Counted from the first letter of the stretch, positions 7,631 to 15,026 are shown. The stretch: DNA of 22,682 bases from Spirochaetales bacterium (GCA_016930895.1 JAFGFV010000289.1:1-22682); one strand, 5' to 3'. Program-made: numbers and translations. Notes: generated by a model from the letters alone, not told the origin.

Positions 7631-8299
7631 ATGAAACGTCTCACAGTTCTGGTCTGCCTGCTTCTCCTCATCGTACCGGCATTCCTGTTTGCCCAGAATC
7701 TGGGGGACTGGAAAGCCGCGTATGGAGACTGGCGAATGGTGGGCGGCCGACTGGCGCAACTCAGCACCAAGGCCGGCATGGCGCAGGCGTACATGCCCCT
7801 TCGGCAGTCGGGAGTCGTCCAGTACGAGTTTGATGTCCGCTACATCGACGGCGCCCAGGACCAATTCGCCGCCTTCGGCGTGCATATCGGGATCGACAGG
7901 CCCCATCCGCGCAAGAGCTGGGGCAACGGCCGGAGCTTCCTGCTTTGGCTGACCTATGATCCCAAGGTGTACGGCGGCGCCGGGCTGTATGCCCAGGCCT
8001 ACAAGAGCGTCAACGCCTCTACGATGGGCCTGCTGCATCCGGCCAAGGCCTACCCGATCCCCGCCGACCGTCTGCAGGGGATCTACATGAACTGGCTGAG
8101 CCAGTACGTGCTGCCGGTCAAGATCCGGGTCAACTACGACACCGGCTGGGTCAAGGTCTGGGACCCGATCATCCCGAACTACTTCTACCGCTTCTGGCTC
8201 GGCGAGTCGCTCCGCAGCGGGGCTTACATCTCCGTTCGTACCAACAGCGTGGCTGCGAGCTTCGGGAACTTCAGGATGACCAAGCCCGCCAGCTTCTAG
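7631..8299 (+). CDS. Predicted secreted beta-rich protein of unknown function
   Basis: I do not recognise this 222-residue protein with certainty. It has a classical signal peptide (MKRLTVLVCLLLLIVPAFLF, cut near AQ). The mature chain is rich in aromatic residues and alternating strands, for example GDWRMVGGRLAQLS, VVQYEFDVRYIDG and LPVKIRVNYDTGWVKVWD, ending in SVAASFGNFRM. This pattern resembles lectin-like jelly-roll (concanavalin/LamG or DUF1080-like) folds, an inference from pattern only. No catalytic residues can be assigned. The ATG at 7631 is preferred over a GTG at 7613 because it has GGGGGAAAGAGG upstream and begins the signal peptide. It has its own promoter and is followed by an intrinsic terminator, so it is probably a monocistronic gene. 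An outer-surface or periplasmic role is plausible. Confidence 0.8.
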   Translation: MKRLTVLVCLLLLIVPAFLFAQNLGDWKAAYGDWRMVGGRLAQLSTKAGMAQAYMPLRQSGVVQYEFDVRYIDGAQDQFAAFGVHIGIDRPHPRKSWGNGRSFLLWLTYDPKVYGGAGLYAQAYKSVNASTMGLLHPAKAYPIPADRLQGIYMNWLSQYVLPVKIRVNYDTGWVKVWDPIIPNYFYRFWLGESLRSGAYISVRTNSVAASFGNFRMTKPASF

Positions 8300-8367
8300 C
8301 GCAGAGGGGATCCCCCGGGGGCCCGAGGCCGACAGAACCGACGGTGCCCCTCGCGTTGGATTTCCGG

Positions 8368-8410
8368 CAAGCCCGCTTTCCGTGCACGGGAGGCGGGCTT
8401 GTTTGCGTTT
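8368..8410 (+). terminator. Intrinsic terminator after the secreted protein gene
   Basis: A nine-pair stem CAAGCCCGC (8368-8376) / GCGGGCTTG (8393-8401) is followed by TTTGCGTTT. The loop contains the small palindrome CCGTGCACGG. It separates the secreted protein gene from the threonine operon. Confidence 0.75.
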
Positions 8411-8436
8411 ACGGCGGCGGCCTCGAAACAGCTCCC

Positions 8437-8481
8437 TCCCTCGGGCGAGGGATAGAATTTTCCCGGGCCACTCGATAGTAT
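8437..8481 (+). promoter_or_regulatory. Possible promoter/leader signals of the threonine operon
   Basis: A hairpin CCCTC-GGGC-GAGGG (8438-8451) is followed at once by ATAGAATTTT, then by a second -10-like hexamer TAGTAT (8476-8481) that ends 9 nt before the ATG. Neither TAGAAT (8453-8458) nor TAGTAT has a recognisable -35. The rest of the 191-bp gap (8300-8490) holds only the terminator at 8368. No threonine-rich leader peptide was found. Confidence 0.35.
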
Positions 8482-8490
8482 GGCTGCCAA

Positions 8491-9945
8491 ATGAAGGTTC
8501 TGAGCATCGAGGCCCGGGCGCTCACCGGGGCGGGTGCCGTGAAGGCCTTGGCTTCGCTGGCGCTTCCCGGTTCCGTGGTCGTGGCGTCCGAGTTCGCGGG
8601 GGTGCGTGAGCAGCTCCAGCAAGCCGCCTCCGCGGCCGAGGGCGGCAGCAGCGACTACCAGGAACAGATTGATGCCATCAGGGCCTGTCACCTGGGGATC
8701 ATCCGCGAGCTTTTTCCGGCCACGCGCCAATCCGCTGTCATCACCCAGCTGCAGATCATTCTCGGCGACCTGGAGGATGTCCTGCACGGGGTCCAGCTCC
8801 TGCGGGAGTGCTCGCCACGGACCCTCGATCTGGCCCTGAGCTTCGGCGCGCGGCTCGGCTGTCTCGTTGTGGCCCAATACCTGGCCGGCCGGGGCATGGC
8901 CGCCCGGGTGGAGGAGGACCCCGGCATCCGCCTCGCCCCCGCGCCCGCCGGCCCGCCCCGGGGCGAGGTCATCGATTACCCGGGCAGCGTGGCGCAGGTG
9001 CGAGCGAACCTCCAGCAGCGGGGAGCGGGGGGGCCCACCGGGGCTGCCTCCGGCGGTGCAAGCGGGATCGCCGTGGTGGCCGGGGGCATTGCCGCGACCC
9101 CCGAAGGGGTCCCGGTCGTGCTCAAACGCGATGGCGGCGATCTGACCGCGGCGGTCGTCGCCGTGGCGCTGGAGGCGGAGCTGGTGGAGCTCTGGACCGA
9201 TCGGGACGGGGTGACCAGCGCCGACCCCGAGCTGGTGGACGCGGCCTTCGTGCTCGAGGAGATCAGCTACCAGGAGGCCATGGAGCTGTCCTACTTTGGG
9301 GCCCGGATGGTGCACCCCACGGCCCTGGTCCCGGCGATGGAAGCGGACATTCCGATCCGGGTCGGGAACCTGGCCCACCCCGAGCGTCCGGGCACCCTGA
9401 TCCACCGCGGCCCGCGTGTTCAAGGCGCCTCCGCGCCCCGCGGGCCGGTGGCGGGGATAGCCTCCATCGAGCCCGTGGCCCTGATCAACATCGAAGGCGG
9501 GGGCATGGTCGGTGTTCCGGGCATCGCGGCCCGTATCTTCGGGGCGCTGGCCGCCGCGACGGTCAACATCATCATGATCTCCCAGGCCTCTTCGGAGCAC
9601 AGCATCTGCGCGGTGTTCCGTCAGGCCGAGGCGCAGCCTGCCCTCCGCGCCCTGGAGGCGGAGCTCTCCGGCGAGATCCAGGCCAAGCTCATCCAGAGGT
9701 TCGACCTGAGGGAGGACCTGGCGATCTTGGCCGTCATCGGAGAGAACATGCGGGGAACCCCGGGGATCTCGGGACGGCTGTTCAGCGCTCTCGGCGGCGA
9801 GGGGATCAACATCCTGGCCATCGCGCAGGGCTCTTCGGAGACCAACATCTCCTTCGTGGTCGAGCGCGACCAGGAGCAGCGCGCCCTCAGGGTCATCCAC
9901 CGGGCCTTCCTCGGACCCGTCGACCGTCCGGGTGGGCCGGCGTGA
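8491..9945 (+). CDS. Aspartokinase homologue with two ACT domains; catalytic motifs degenerate
   Basis: The 484-residue protein has an amino-acid-kinase domain (about 1-305) and two C-terminal ACT domains (about 325-395 and 408-472). The ACT domains are well conserved and of the ThrA type (MVGVPGIAARIFGALA, ISQASSEHSI, RGTPGISGRLFSAL, IAQGSSETNISFV). The kinase core keeps WTDRDGVTSADPELV, FGARMVHP and the end GTLI. The N-terminal KFGGTS motif is missing: MKVL is followed by SIEARA, so the catalytic lysine is absent. The conserved Glu of the GE motif is Ala120, and RGGSD reads RDGGD (213-217). It may be a regulatory pseudoenzyme or a much altered kinase. There is no homoserine dehydrogenase domain. 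The thrB start overlaps its stop codon (GTGA), so it is translated with thrB and thrC. Confidence 0.88.
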   Translation: MKVLSIEARALTGAGAVKALASLALPGSVVVASEFAGVREQLQQAASAAEGGSSDYQEQIDAIRACHLGIIRELFPATRQSAVITQLQIILGDLEDVLHGVQLLRECSPRTLDLALSFGARLGCLVVAQYLAGRGMAARVEEDPGIRLAPAPAGPPRGEVIDYPGSVAQVRANLQQRGAGGPTGAASGGASGIAVVAGGIAATPEGVPVVLKRDGGDLTAAVVAVALEAELVELWTDRDGVTSADPELVDAAFVLEEISYQEAMELSYFGARMVHPTALVPAMEADIPIRVGNLAHPERPGTLIHRGPRVQGASAPRGPVAGIASIEPVALINIEGGGMVGVPGIAARIFGALAAATVNIIMISQASSEHSICAVFRQAEAQPALRALEAELSGEIQAKLIQRFDLREDLAILAVIGENMRGTPGISGRLFSALGGEGINILAIAQGSSETNISFVVERDQEQRALRVIHRAFLGPVDRPGGPA

Positions 9946-10883
9946 GCGCTTCGGTGGAGGTGTTCGCCCCTGCGACCGTGGCCAACGTGGCCTCGGGGTT
10001 CGACGTCCTGGGGTTCGCCCTGGAACGGCCGGGGGATCGGGTGCGGCTGTCGCGCAGCCGCGAGAGCGGCGTCCGTGTCCTGTCCGTGGAGGGTGACGGC
10101 GGGAAGCTGCCCCTCGATCCCGCCCGCAACACCGCTTCCGTGGCGGTGGCCCGCTACCTGGAGGCCGTCGGCAGGCCCTTCGGCGTGGAGCTCCGGCTGT
10201 TCAAAGGCATGCCCCTGAGCTCCGGGCTGGGGAGCTCGGCGGCGAGCGCCGTGGCGGGGGTGTACGCGGCGAACCTGCTGGCCGGCCGGCCGCTGGAAAC
10301 CCGGGAGCTTCTCCCGTTTACTCTGGGGGCCGAACAGGTGGCCTGCGGCACGGCCCATGCGGACAACGTGGCCCCTTCTCTTCTGGGAGGCTTCGTCCTG
10401 ATCCGCAGCTACGATCCCCTGGACATCGTCCGGCTGCCCGTGCCCCGCGGCCTCTCGGCTGCGATCGTCCATCCCCACACCGAGATCCGCACCGAGGACG
10501 CCCGGCGAATCCTGAAGAAGGAGCTGCGCCTGGCCGACGCCGTTCGCCAGTGGGGAAACCTCGCGGCCCTGGTGGCTGCCCTCTACGAGGGTGACCTCCA
10601 GCTTCTCTCCCGTTCCCTTCAGGACGTGGTGGCGGAGCCGCGGCGGGCCCTGCTGATCCCGGGCTTCGACCGGGTCAAGGCAGCGGCCCTGGAAAGCGGA
10701 GCGCTCGGCTGTTCGATATCCGGCTCCGGTCCATCCCTGTTTGCCCTGTGCGCGTCCGTGGAGGACGCCGGGCGGGCGGGGGGCGCCATGCGGGCCGCCT
10801 TCCGGGAGGCCGGGCTGGACAGCGACCTGTTCGTGTCTCCAATCAACCCCGACGGGCCGCAGCTGCTGGAGGAGAAGCCGTGA
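9942..10883 (+). CDS. thrB: Homoserine kinase
   Basis: This 313-residue GHMP-superfamily kinase phosphorylates homoserine, the penultimate step of threonine synthesis. The N-terminus has the family's VFAPATVANVASGFDVLGFA block. The phosphate-binding loop PLSSGLGSSAAS is at residues 91-102, and the third GHMP motif is seen in GCSISGSGPSLFALC. Length matches bacterial ThrB. The GTG start at 9942 overlaps the preceding stop codon by the GTGA arrangement, and its own stop overlaps the thrC start in the same way. The three genes therefore form a tightly coupled operon. Regulation by threonine is expected but not visible in the sequence. Confidence 0.95.
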   Translation: MSASVEVFAPATVANVASGFDVLGFALERPGDRVRLSRSRESGVRVLSVEGDGGKLPLDPARNTASVAVARYLEAVGRPFGVELRLFKGMPLSSGLGSSAASAVAGVYAANLLAGRPLETRELLPFTLGAEQVACGTAHADNVAPSLLGGFVLIRSYDPLDIVRLPVPRGLSAAIVHPHTEIRTEDARRILKKELRLADAVRQWGNLAALVAALYEGDLQLLSRSLQDVVAEPRRALLIPGFDRVKAAALESGALGCSISGSGPSLFALCASVEDAGRAGGAMRAAFREAGLDSDLFVSPINPDGPQLLEEKP

Positions 10884-12196
10884 GGTTCGTGAGCAGCCGG
10901 GCCACGGACGCCCGAAAGGCCGTGGACTTCCGCGAGGCGGTGTTTGCGGGGCTCGCCCCGGACGGGGGCCTGTATGTCCCGGTCGAGCAGCCGGACTTGA
11001 GTTCCCTGTTCGAGAGCTTTTCCCCGCAGACCTCCTTTCAGGAGCTCGCAAGGCAGGTGTGCGGCGCCCTGTTTGCGGGGGAGCTGGAGGCGGCCGCCGT
11101 AGCCCGGATCGTGGATCGGGCCTTCAGTTTTGCCCCGGTCCTGCGCCCGGTCGAAGAAGGGCTGTTCCTGCTGGAGCTGTTCCACGGTCCCACCTGCGCC
11201 TTCAAGGATTTCGGGGCCTCCTTCCTGGCGGCGGTCATGGAGGAGTACCTGCAGGAGGAAGACCGGCGGGCCCTGATCCTGGTGGCCACCTCCGGAGACA
11301 CGGGGAGCGCCGTGGCGCGGGCCTTCTTCCGGCGGCGGAACCTCGACGTGGTGATCCTCTATCCCTCGGGCAGGGTCAGCCCCCTGCAGGAGCAGCAACT
11401 GACCACACTGGGGGAGAACGTCACCGCCCTGGAGGTGTTGGGAAGCTTCGACGATTGCCAGCGCCTGGCCAAGCAGGCCTTCCTCGATCAGGAGCTGCAG
11501 GGGTTCCTGCGGCTGACCTCCGCCAACTCGATCAACCTGGGACGCCTGATCCCCCAGTCGCTGTACTACATCTACGGCGTGGCCCAGGCGGGCGGGGACG
11601 GGCACGGGCCGTTGTACTACTGCGTGCCCAGCGGCAACTTCGGCAACCTGACCGCCGGGGTGTACGCCTGGGCCTGGGGTCTGCCGGTTCAGGGTTTCCT
11701 GGCGGCCACCAACCGCAACGACGTGGTGCCCGAGTACCTGCGCACCGGGGACTTTCGCCCGCGGCCTTCCGTTCAGACCCTGTCCAACGCCATGGACGTC
11801 GGAAATCCCAGCAACTTCGAGCGGCTGCTGCAGGTGTTCCACCGGCGCAGGGAGGAGATGAGCCGCCTGATCCGGGGCGTCGCGATCAGCGATGCCGACA
11901 CGCGTCTGACCATGCGCCGGGTCTACGACGAGCGGGGAATTCTGCTGGACCCGCACACCGCCGTGGGGGTCCTTGCCTCCCGGCGTCTCCGCCGGGAGCT
12001 CGGCGAGGAGCTCCGTGTGATCACCCTGGGCACCGCCCATCCCGGCAAGTTCCTGGAGATCGTGCGGGAGACCACAGGGGTGAACCCCGAGCTTCCCGAG
12101 AGCCTGCGCGCCGCCCTGGTCCTGCCCAAGCAGGCGCTGCCCCTGGAGCCCAAGTTGGAGGCCCTCAAGTCCTTTCTGCGCGACCGCTACGGTTGA
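10880..12196 (+). CDS. thrC: Threonine synthase (PLP-dependent)
   Basis: The 438-residue fold-type II PLP enzyme converts O-phosphohomoserine to threonine. The cofactor lysine lies in HGPTCAFKDFGAS (Lys109). The family blocks LVATSGDTGSAVA, LTSANSINLGRLIPQ and YCVPSGNFGNLTAG follow in order, the last forming the phosphate-binding part of the PLP pocket. NAMDVGNPSNFERL and the C-terminal ITLGTAHPGKF complete the E. coli/yeast-type long threonine synthase pattern. The start is a GTG at 10880 overlapping the thrB stop (GTGA). The 3' end overlaps the convergent HD-domain gene by 10 bp, so no terminator can be placed between them. Confidence 0.96.
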   Translation: MRFVSSRATDARKAVDFREAVFAGLAPDGGLYVPVEQPDLSSLFESFSPQTSFQELARQVCGALFAGELEAAAVARIVDRAFSFAPVLRPVEEGLFLLELFHGPTCAFKDFGASFLAAVMEEYLQEEDRRALILVATSGDTGSAVARAFFRRRNLDVVILYPSGRVSPLQEQQLTTLGENVTALEVLGSFDDCQRLAKQAFLDQELQGFLRLTSANSINLGRLIPQSLYYIYGVAQAGGDGHGPLYYCVPSGNFGNLTAGVYAWAWGLPVQGFLAATNRNDVVPEYLRTGDFRPRPSVQTLSNAMDVGNPSNFERLLQVFHRRREEMSRLIRGVAISDADTRLTMRRVYDERGILLDPHTAVGVLASRRLRRELGEELRVITLGTAHPGKFLEIVRETTGVNPELPESLRAALVLPKQALPLEPKLEALKSFLRDRYG

Positions 12197-13287
12197 GCAA
12201 CCCCGCGCCGGGATTTGCGCCCGTCGCTGCGCCGGTAGGGGTTGGCCCGGTGCTTCTGGTAGTTGCGGAAGACCCGGCAGGCCTCGTAGTAGCCCTCCGG
12301 GCTCTCGTAGGAGGCGGAGAGGTCCGCCCGGTACAGCTCCAGCAGCACGGGGAACAGGTCCGAGGCCATGAGCGGCCCGCTGCGGTGTAAGGGCAGCACG
12401 CCGAGGGCCCCAGGCATCATGTGGTAGCGCACCAGGAAGGTGACCTCCTCGACGGTCTGCCGGGAGAAGCCCAGGCGTCGTAGAAAGCGCGCGGCAATCT
12501 CGGCTCCCAGCTCGGCGTGACCGTCGAAGGCCCGCTCGGGCGTGCTGGCGGCGGCGGGCTTGCCGACGTCGTGCAGCAGCAGCGCGAGGGACAGCACCGG
12601 ATCGGGGTTCTTGCGATACTGGAAGGTCTCCAGGGTATGCTCCCATCCGTTTCCTTCCGGGTGGTAGTCCTTGACGTGGGCAACCCCCGACATCTTCTGC
12701 AGCTCCGGCCAGAAGGTCTGAACGAAGCCGCTGTAGTACAGGAGCTTGAGCCCCTTTTCCGGGTGCTTCCCCGCCATGATCGACAGCAGGAGCTGTCGCT
12801 GGAAGGCCGGGTCGGGCTCCGGCAGGCGCTCTCCTAGGGCCAGCTCTTCGGGTTCGACGCGGTAGTGATAGCGGGAAGCCAGCACGGCCGCGTCCGCCAG
12901 CCGGTAGAGGGAGGACACGCCCCCGTTGGGCCTCAGGCGCGATGACCGGAGATCGGGGTAGATCCCCTGGGGATCGAGGAACACGTCCCGGACGGGGTCG
13001 TAGAGCAAACCCTGGATGCTGTACGGGAAGGGTCGGGGCGACAGGTCGGCGTCGTCGCACCGGATCATGAACGGGCGCTCATCCGTGCGGACCACCGCGT
13101 CCTCGTACGGCAGCCCGGCGTACTCCAGCCGGTCGAAGGTCTGGGCCAGGTCCACCAGGGTGGCGTCCGTGCTCAGGTAGAGGGGACCATAGGAGGGCAG
13201 CCGGAAGTACCTGTCCAGCGCGGAGTAGTTCGTGTAGTACACGCCGTAGCCGGCGTCTCGGAGGGCTCGAACCGGAGCTTCCACCAT
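12187..13287 (-). CDS. HD-domain protein with degenerate tRNA-nucleotidyltransferase-like domain
   Basis: The protein (366 residues from the ATG at 13287) resembles the CCA-adding enzyme/poly(A) polymerase family. YSIQGLLYDPVRDVFLDP, then YPDLRSSRLRP, matches that family's RRDFTINAL...D..GG..DL....lR block. The GG-x-x-R and D-x-D catalytic motifs are not found: the segment aligned to DxDxxT reads GPLYLSTDAT. By contrast the HD domain appears complete, with WEHTL (His217), LLHDVGKP (His239-Asp240), GHAELGAEIA (His257), RYHMMPG (His289) and a later YRADLSA. The likely function is HD-type phosphohydrolase activity with an RNA- or nucleotide-binding relic domain. The ATG at 13287 has GGAGGGAAGG upstream; a GTG at 13353 would add 22 residues. 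The gene lies downstream of serS on the same strand. Confidence 0.8.
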   Translation of the reverse strand: MVEAPVRALRDAGYGVYYTNYSALDRYFRLPSYGPLYLSTDATLVDLAQTFDRLEYAGLPYEDAVVRTDERPFMIRCDDADLSPRPFPYSIQGLLYDPVRDVFLDPQGIYPDLRSSRLRPNGGVSSLYRLADAAVLASRYHYRVEPEELALGERLPEPDPAFQRQLLLSIMAGKHPEKGLKLLYYSGFVQTFWPELQKMSGVAHVKDYHPEGNGWEHTLETFQYRKNPDPVLSLALLLHDVGKPAAASTPERAFDGHAELGAEIAARFLRRLGFSRQTVEEVTFLVRYHMMPGALGVLPLHRSGPLMASDLFPVLLELYRADLSASYESPEGYYEACRVFRNYQKHRANPYRRSDGRKSRRGVAQP

Positions 13288-13387
13288 ATCCCTTCCCTCC
13301 GCAAAGATAACGATCTCGATGGGCCCGGGTCCAGCCGCGCGGGGGATGCGCACACCCGCGGGACGCGCACCCCCGCGGGTCGCGGAG

Positions 13388-13435
13388 GCCCCCCAGGTCG
13401 AGGACGCCCCCCAGGTCGAGGACGCCCCGCGGGGC
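13388..13435. repeat. 18-bp tandem repeat and palindrome between serS and the HD gene
   Basis: Two identical 18-bp units GCCCCCCAGGTCGAGGAC lie at 13388-13405 and 13406-13423, and the start of a third runs into the perfect palindrome GCCCCGCGGGGC (13424-13435). The palindrome begins four bases after the serS stop codon on the minus strand, so it could form a 3'-end hairpin, but no T-run follows. Upstream of the repeats (13355-13380) are two further CCGCGGG-containing segments. Confidence 0.8.
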
Positions 13436-13439
13436 GGGG

Positions 13440-14717
13440 TCAGCCCGCCCTGGGGATGTGGTCGAACCCGGCGTAGGCCGCCAGGGCCTTCGGGATCTGG
13501 ACGCTGCCGTCCTCGCGCTGGTGGTTTTCGAGAATGGCGATGAGCGCCCGGGAGACCGCGACCGCGGTCCCGTTGAGCATGTGCACGAACACGCTGCGCC
13601 CCTCCTCCTTGAAGCGGATCCCCAGCCGCCGGGCCTGGTAGTCAGTGCAGTTGGAGGCGCTGGTTACCTCCCCCCACTCCCCGCCTTCCCCCCGGCCTGG
13701 CATCCAGGCTTCCACGTCGAACTTCCGGTAGGCGGGACCGCCCAACTCTCCCGTGCAGGTATCCACGACTCGGTAGGGGACCTCCAGGGCCTGGAAGATC
13801 CTTTCCTCCAGCTCGAGCAGGGCCCCGTGCATCTGCTCGGACTGGTCGGGCCGGCAGAACACGAACATCTCGACCTTGCTGAACTGGTGCACTCGGTACA
13901 GGCCCTTGGAGTACTGCCCGGCTGCCCCGGCCTCCCGGCGAAAGCAGTGCGACAGGCCGGCCATCCGGATGGGCAGCTGGTCCCGCTCGAGGATCTGCCC
14001 GGCGAAGTAGCCTCCCAGGGTGATCTCGGCGGTCCCGACCAGGCAGGCTCCCGTTCCCTCCACCGTGTAGATGTTGGACTCCTCACCCCGGGGATTGAAG
14101 CCGATGCCCTCCACGATCTCTTCCCGAGCCATGTCCGGGGTGATGGTCAGGGTAAAGCCTTCCTTCTGGAGGATGTCCAGGGCCAGCCGTGTCAGGGCGA
14201 TCTCGAGCAGTACCGCCTCGTTTCTGAGGTAGTAGAACTTGGGCCCGCTGACCCGCGCCGCGGTCTCGAAGTCCACCAGGTCGAGGCTCTGGGCCAGCTC
14301 GAGGTGGTCCCTGGCCGGGAAGGGCAGGGCGGCTGGGGTCCCCCACCGCTTGAGTTCCCGGTTGTCCGCCTCCCCGTCCCCCACGGGGGCCTCCGGGTGG
14401 CTCAGGTTGGGAAGCCGCATGGCTTCGCGTTGGAGCTCGGCCTCCACGGCCGCCAGCTCTTCCTCCAAAGCGGACAGCTCCTGCCGCAGGCCCTTTCCCT
14501 CCTCGATCAGGCGCTGGCGCACCTCCGGCGGGAGCTTCTGCTTCATGGCTGCGGCGTTCTCGTTGCGCTGGCGGCGCAGGGCCTCGATGCTCTGCAGCAG
14601 CCGATTGCGCCGGTCGTACAGCTCCACCACCTTGCGGGGCTCGGCTTCCACCTTGCGCAGCCGGGTGTTGCGCTCCACCAGCTCGAGATTCTCCCGCACG
14701 AACTTGAGATCCAGCAT
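13440..14717 (-). CDS. serS: Seryl-tRNA synthetase
   Basis: The 425-residue class II synthetase charges tRNA-Ser (and tRNA-Sec where present). The N-terminal long coiled-coil arm that grips the tRNA long variable arm covers about residues 27-105 and is rich in Arg, Glu and Leu. The catalytic domain shows the TAE loop (LVGTAEITLGG), motif 2 (SHCFRREAGAAGQYSKGLYR) followed by VHQFSKVEMF, and motif 3 (LNGTAVAVSRALIAILENHQ). SASNCTDYQARR is also canonical. Length is normal. The ATG at 14717 has a TATTAT -10 box ending 7 nt upstream, so the message may be leaderless; CACCTCC before the ATG is not a Shine-Dalgarno sequence. Confidence 0.97.
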   Translation of the reverse strand: MLDLKFVRENLELVERNTRLRKVEAEPRKVVELYDRRNRLLQSIEALRRQRNENAAAMKQKLPPEVRQRLIEEGKGLRQELSALEEELAAVEAELQREAMRLPNLSHPEAPVGDGEADNRELKRWGTPAALPFPARDHLELAQSLDLVDFETAARVSGPKFYYLRNEAVLLEIALTRLALDILQKEGFTLTITPDMAREEIVEGIGFNPRGEESNIYTVEGTGACLVGTAEITLGGYFAGQILERDQLPIRMAGLSHCFRREAGAAGQYSKGLYRVHQFSKVEMFVFCRPDQSEQMHGALLELEERIFQALEVPYRVVDTCTGELGGPAYRKFDVEAWMPGRGEGGEWGEVTSASNCTDYQARRLGIRFKEEGRSVFVHMLNGTAVAVSRALIAILENHQREDGSVQIPKALAAYAGFDHIPRAG

Positions 14718-14724
14718 GGAGGTG

Positions 14725-14754
14725 ATAATAGATCGGAACAGCGGCGCGAGGCAA
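14725..14754 (-). promoter_or_regulatory. Probable serS promoter, leaderless type
   Basis: On the minus strand TTGCCT (14754-14749) and TATTAT (14730-14725) are spaced by 18 bp. The predicted start of transcription is at about 14718, directly before the ATG at 14717. The -35 lies within one arm of a 7-bp inverted repeat (AGGCAAC 14749-14755, GTTGCCT 14798-14804). Confidence 0.6.
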
Positions 14755-14811
14755 CCGCTGCGGCCAGCCGCCGCTGCCGCCGGTGGGCCTCCGCGCCGTT
14801 GCCTGGGAATG

Positions 14812-14955
14812 CTAGCGCTTGTTGCCGCGCGGCCCTCGGGTGGGTTTGCCTCTGGTGCCGTGCACCATTTTGCCCTCCTGGCGGAGGAGGGTCCGGATCG
14901 GCGCCTTGACTCGGGTCTCCCTGACGGGTTCGTTGGTCGGATGGCTTCTCTTCAT
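14812..14955 (-). CDS. 47-residue highly basic peptide, possible bTHX-like ribosomal protein
   Basis: A short frame opens with ATG at 14955 and closes with TAG at 14812. The ATG is preceded by a strong AGGAGGGTGAGG, and a TTGTCG-17-TATCAT promoter lies just upstream, so both transcription and translation signals point to a real gene. The peptide has five Lys and nine Arg against three Glu. Its C-terminal half (GKMVHGTRGKPTRGPRGNKR) recalls the small 30S protein bTHX, which has a GK...RGTYGKYRPR-type pattern. That resemblance is weak and is my inference; it could equally be another RNA- or DNA-binding peptide. It has no signal peptide or membrane helix. serS follows on the same strand after 94 bp, with its own promoter. 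Confidence 0.65.
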   Translation of the reverse strand: MKRSHPTNEPVRETRVKAPIRTLLRQEGKMVHGTRGKPTRGPRGNKR

Positions 14956-14975
14956 TCCTCACCCTCCTGTATGCA

Positions 14976-15004
14976 ATGATACTCCTCGAAAACCCTGCCG
15001 ACAA
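14976..15004 (-). promoter_or_regulatory. Probable promoter of the 47-residue basic peptide gene
   Basis: TTGTCG (15004-14999) and TATCAT (14981-14976) have a 17-bp spacer on the minus strand. The start of transcription would fall near 14969, giving a leader of about 14 nt that contains the AGGAGGGTGAGG ribosome binding site. Confidence 0.6.
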
Positions 15005-15026
15005 GCTTGGGCCTCTGCATCACCGT

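Noticed and set aside
8300..8490. Lysine or SAM riboswitch, or threonine leader peptide, before the thr operon
   Set aside because: No conserved riboswitch cores and no short frame rich in Thr or Ile codons were found; the region holds a terminator and a short hairpin only.
10619..13060. An 813-codon open frame on the minus strand
   Set aside because: It is antisense to thrB and thrC and out of frame with the HD gene. Its composition is that of a shadow frame.
13388..13435. CRISPR-like repeats
   Set aside because: The two units are directly adjacent without spacers, and there are no cas genes in the window; it is a simple tandem repeat.
14543..15004. A 153-codon minus-strand frame across the serS start
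   Set aside because: It overlaps serS in another frame and is Gln/Pro/Arg-rich. The 47-codon frame in the same region has far better start signals.
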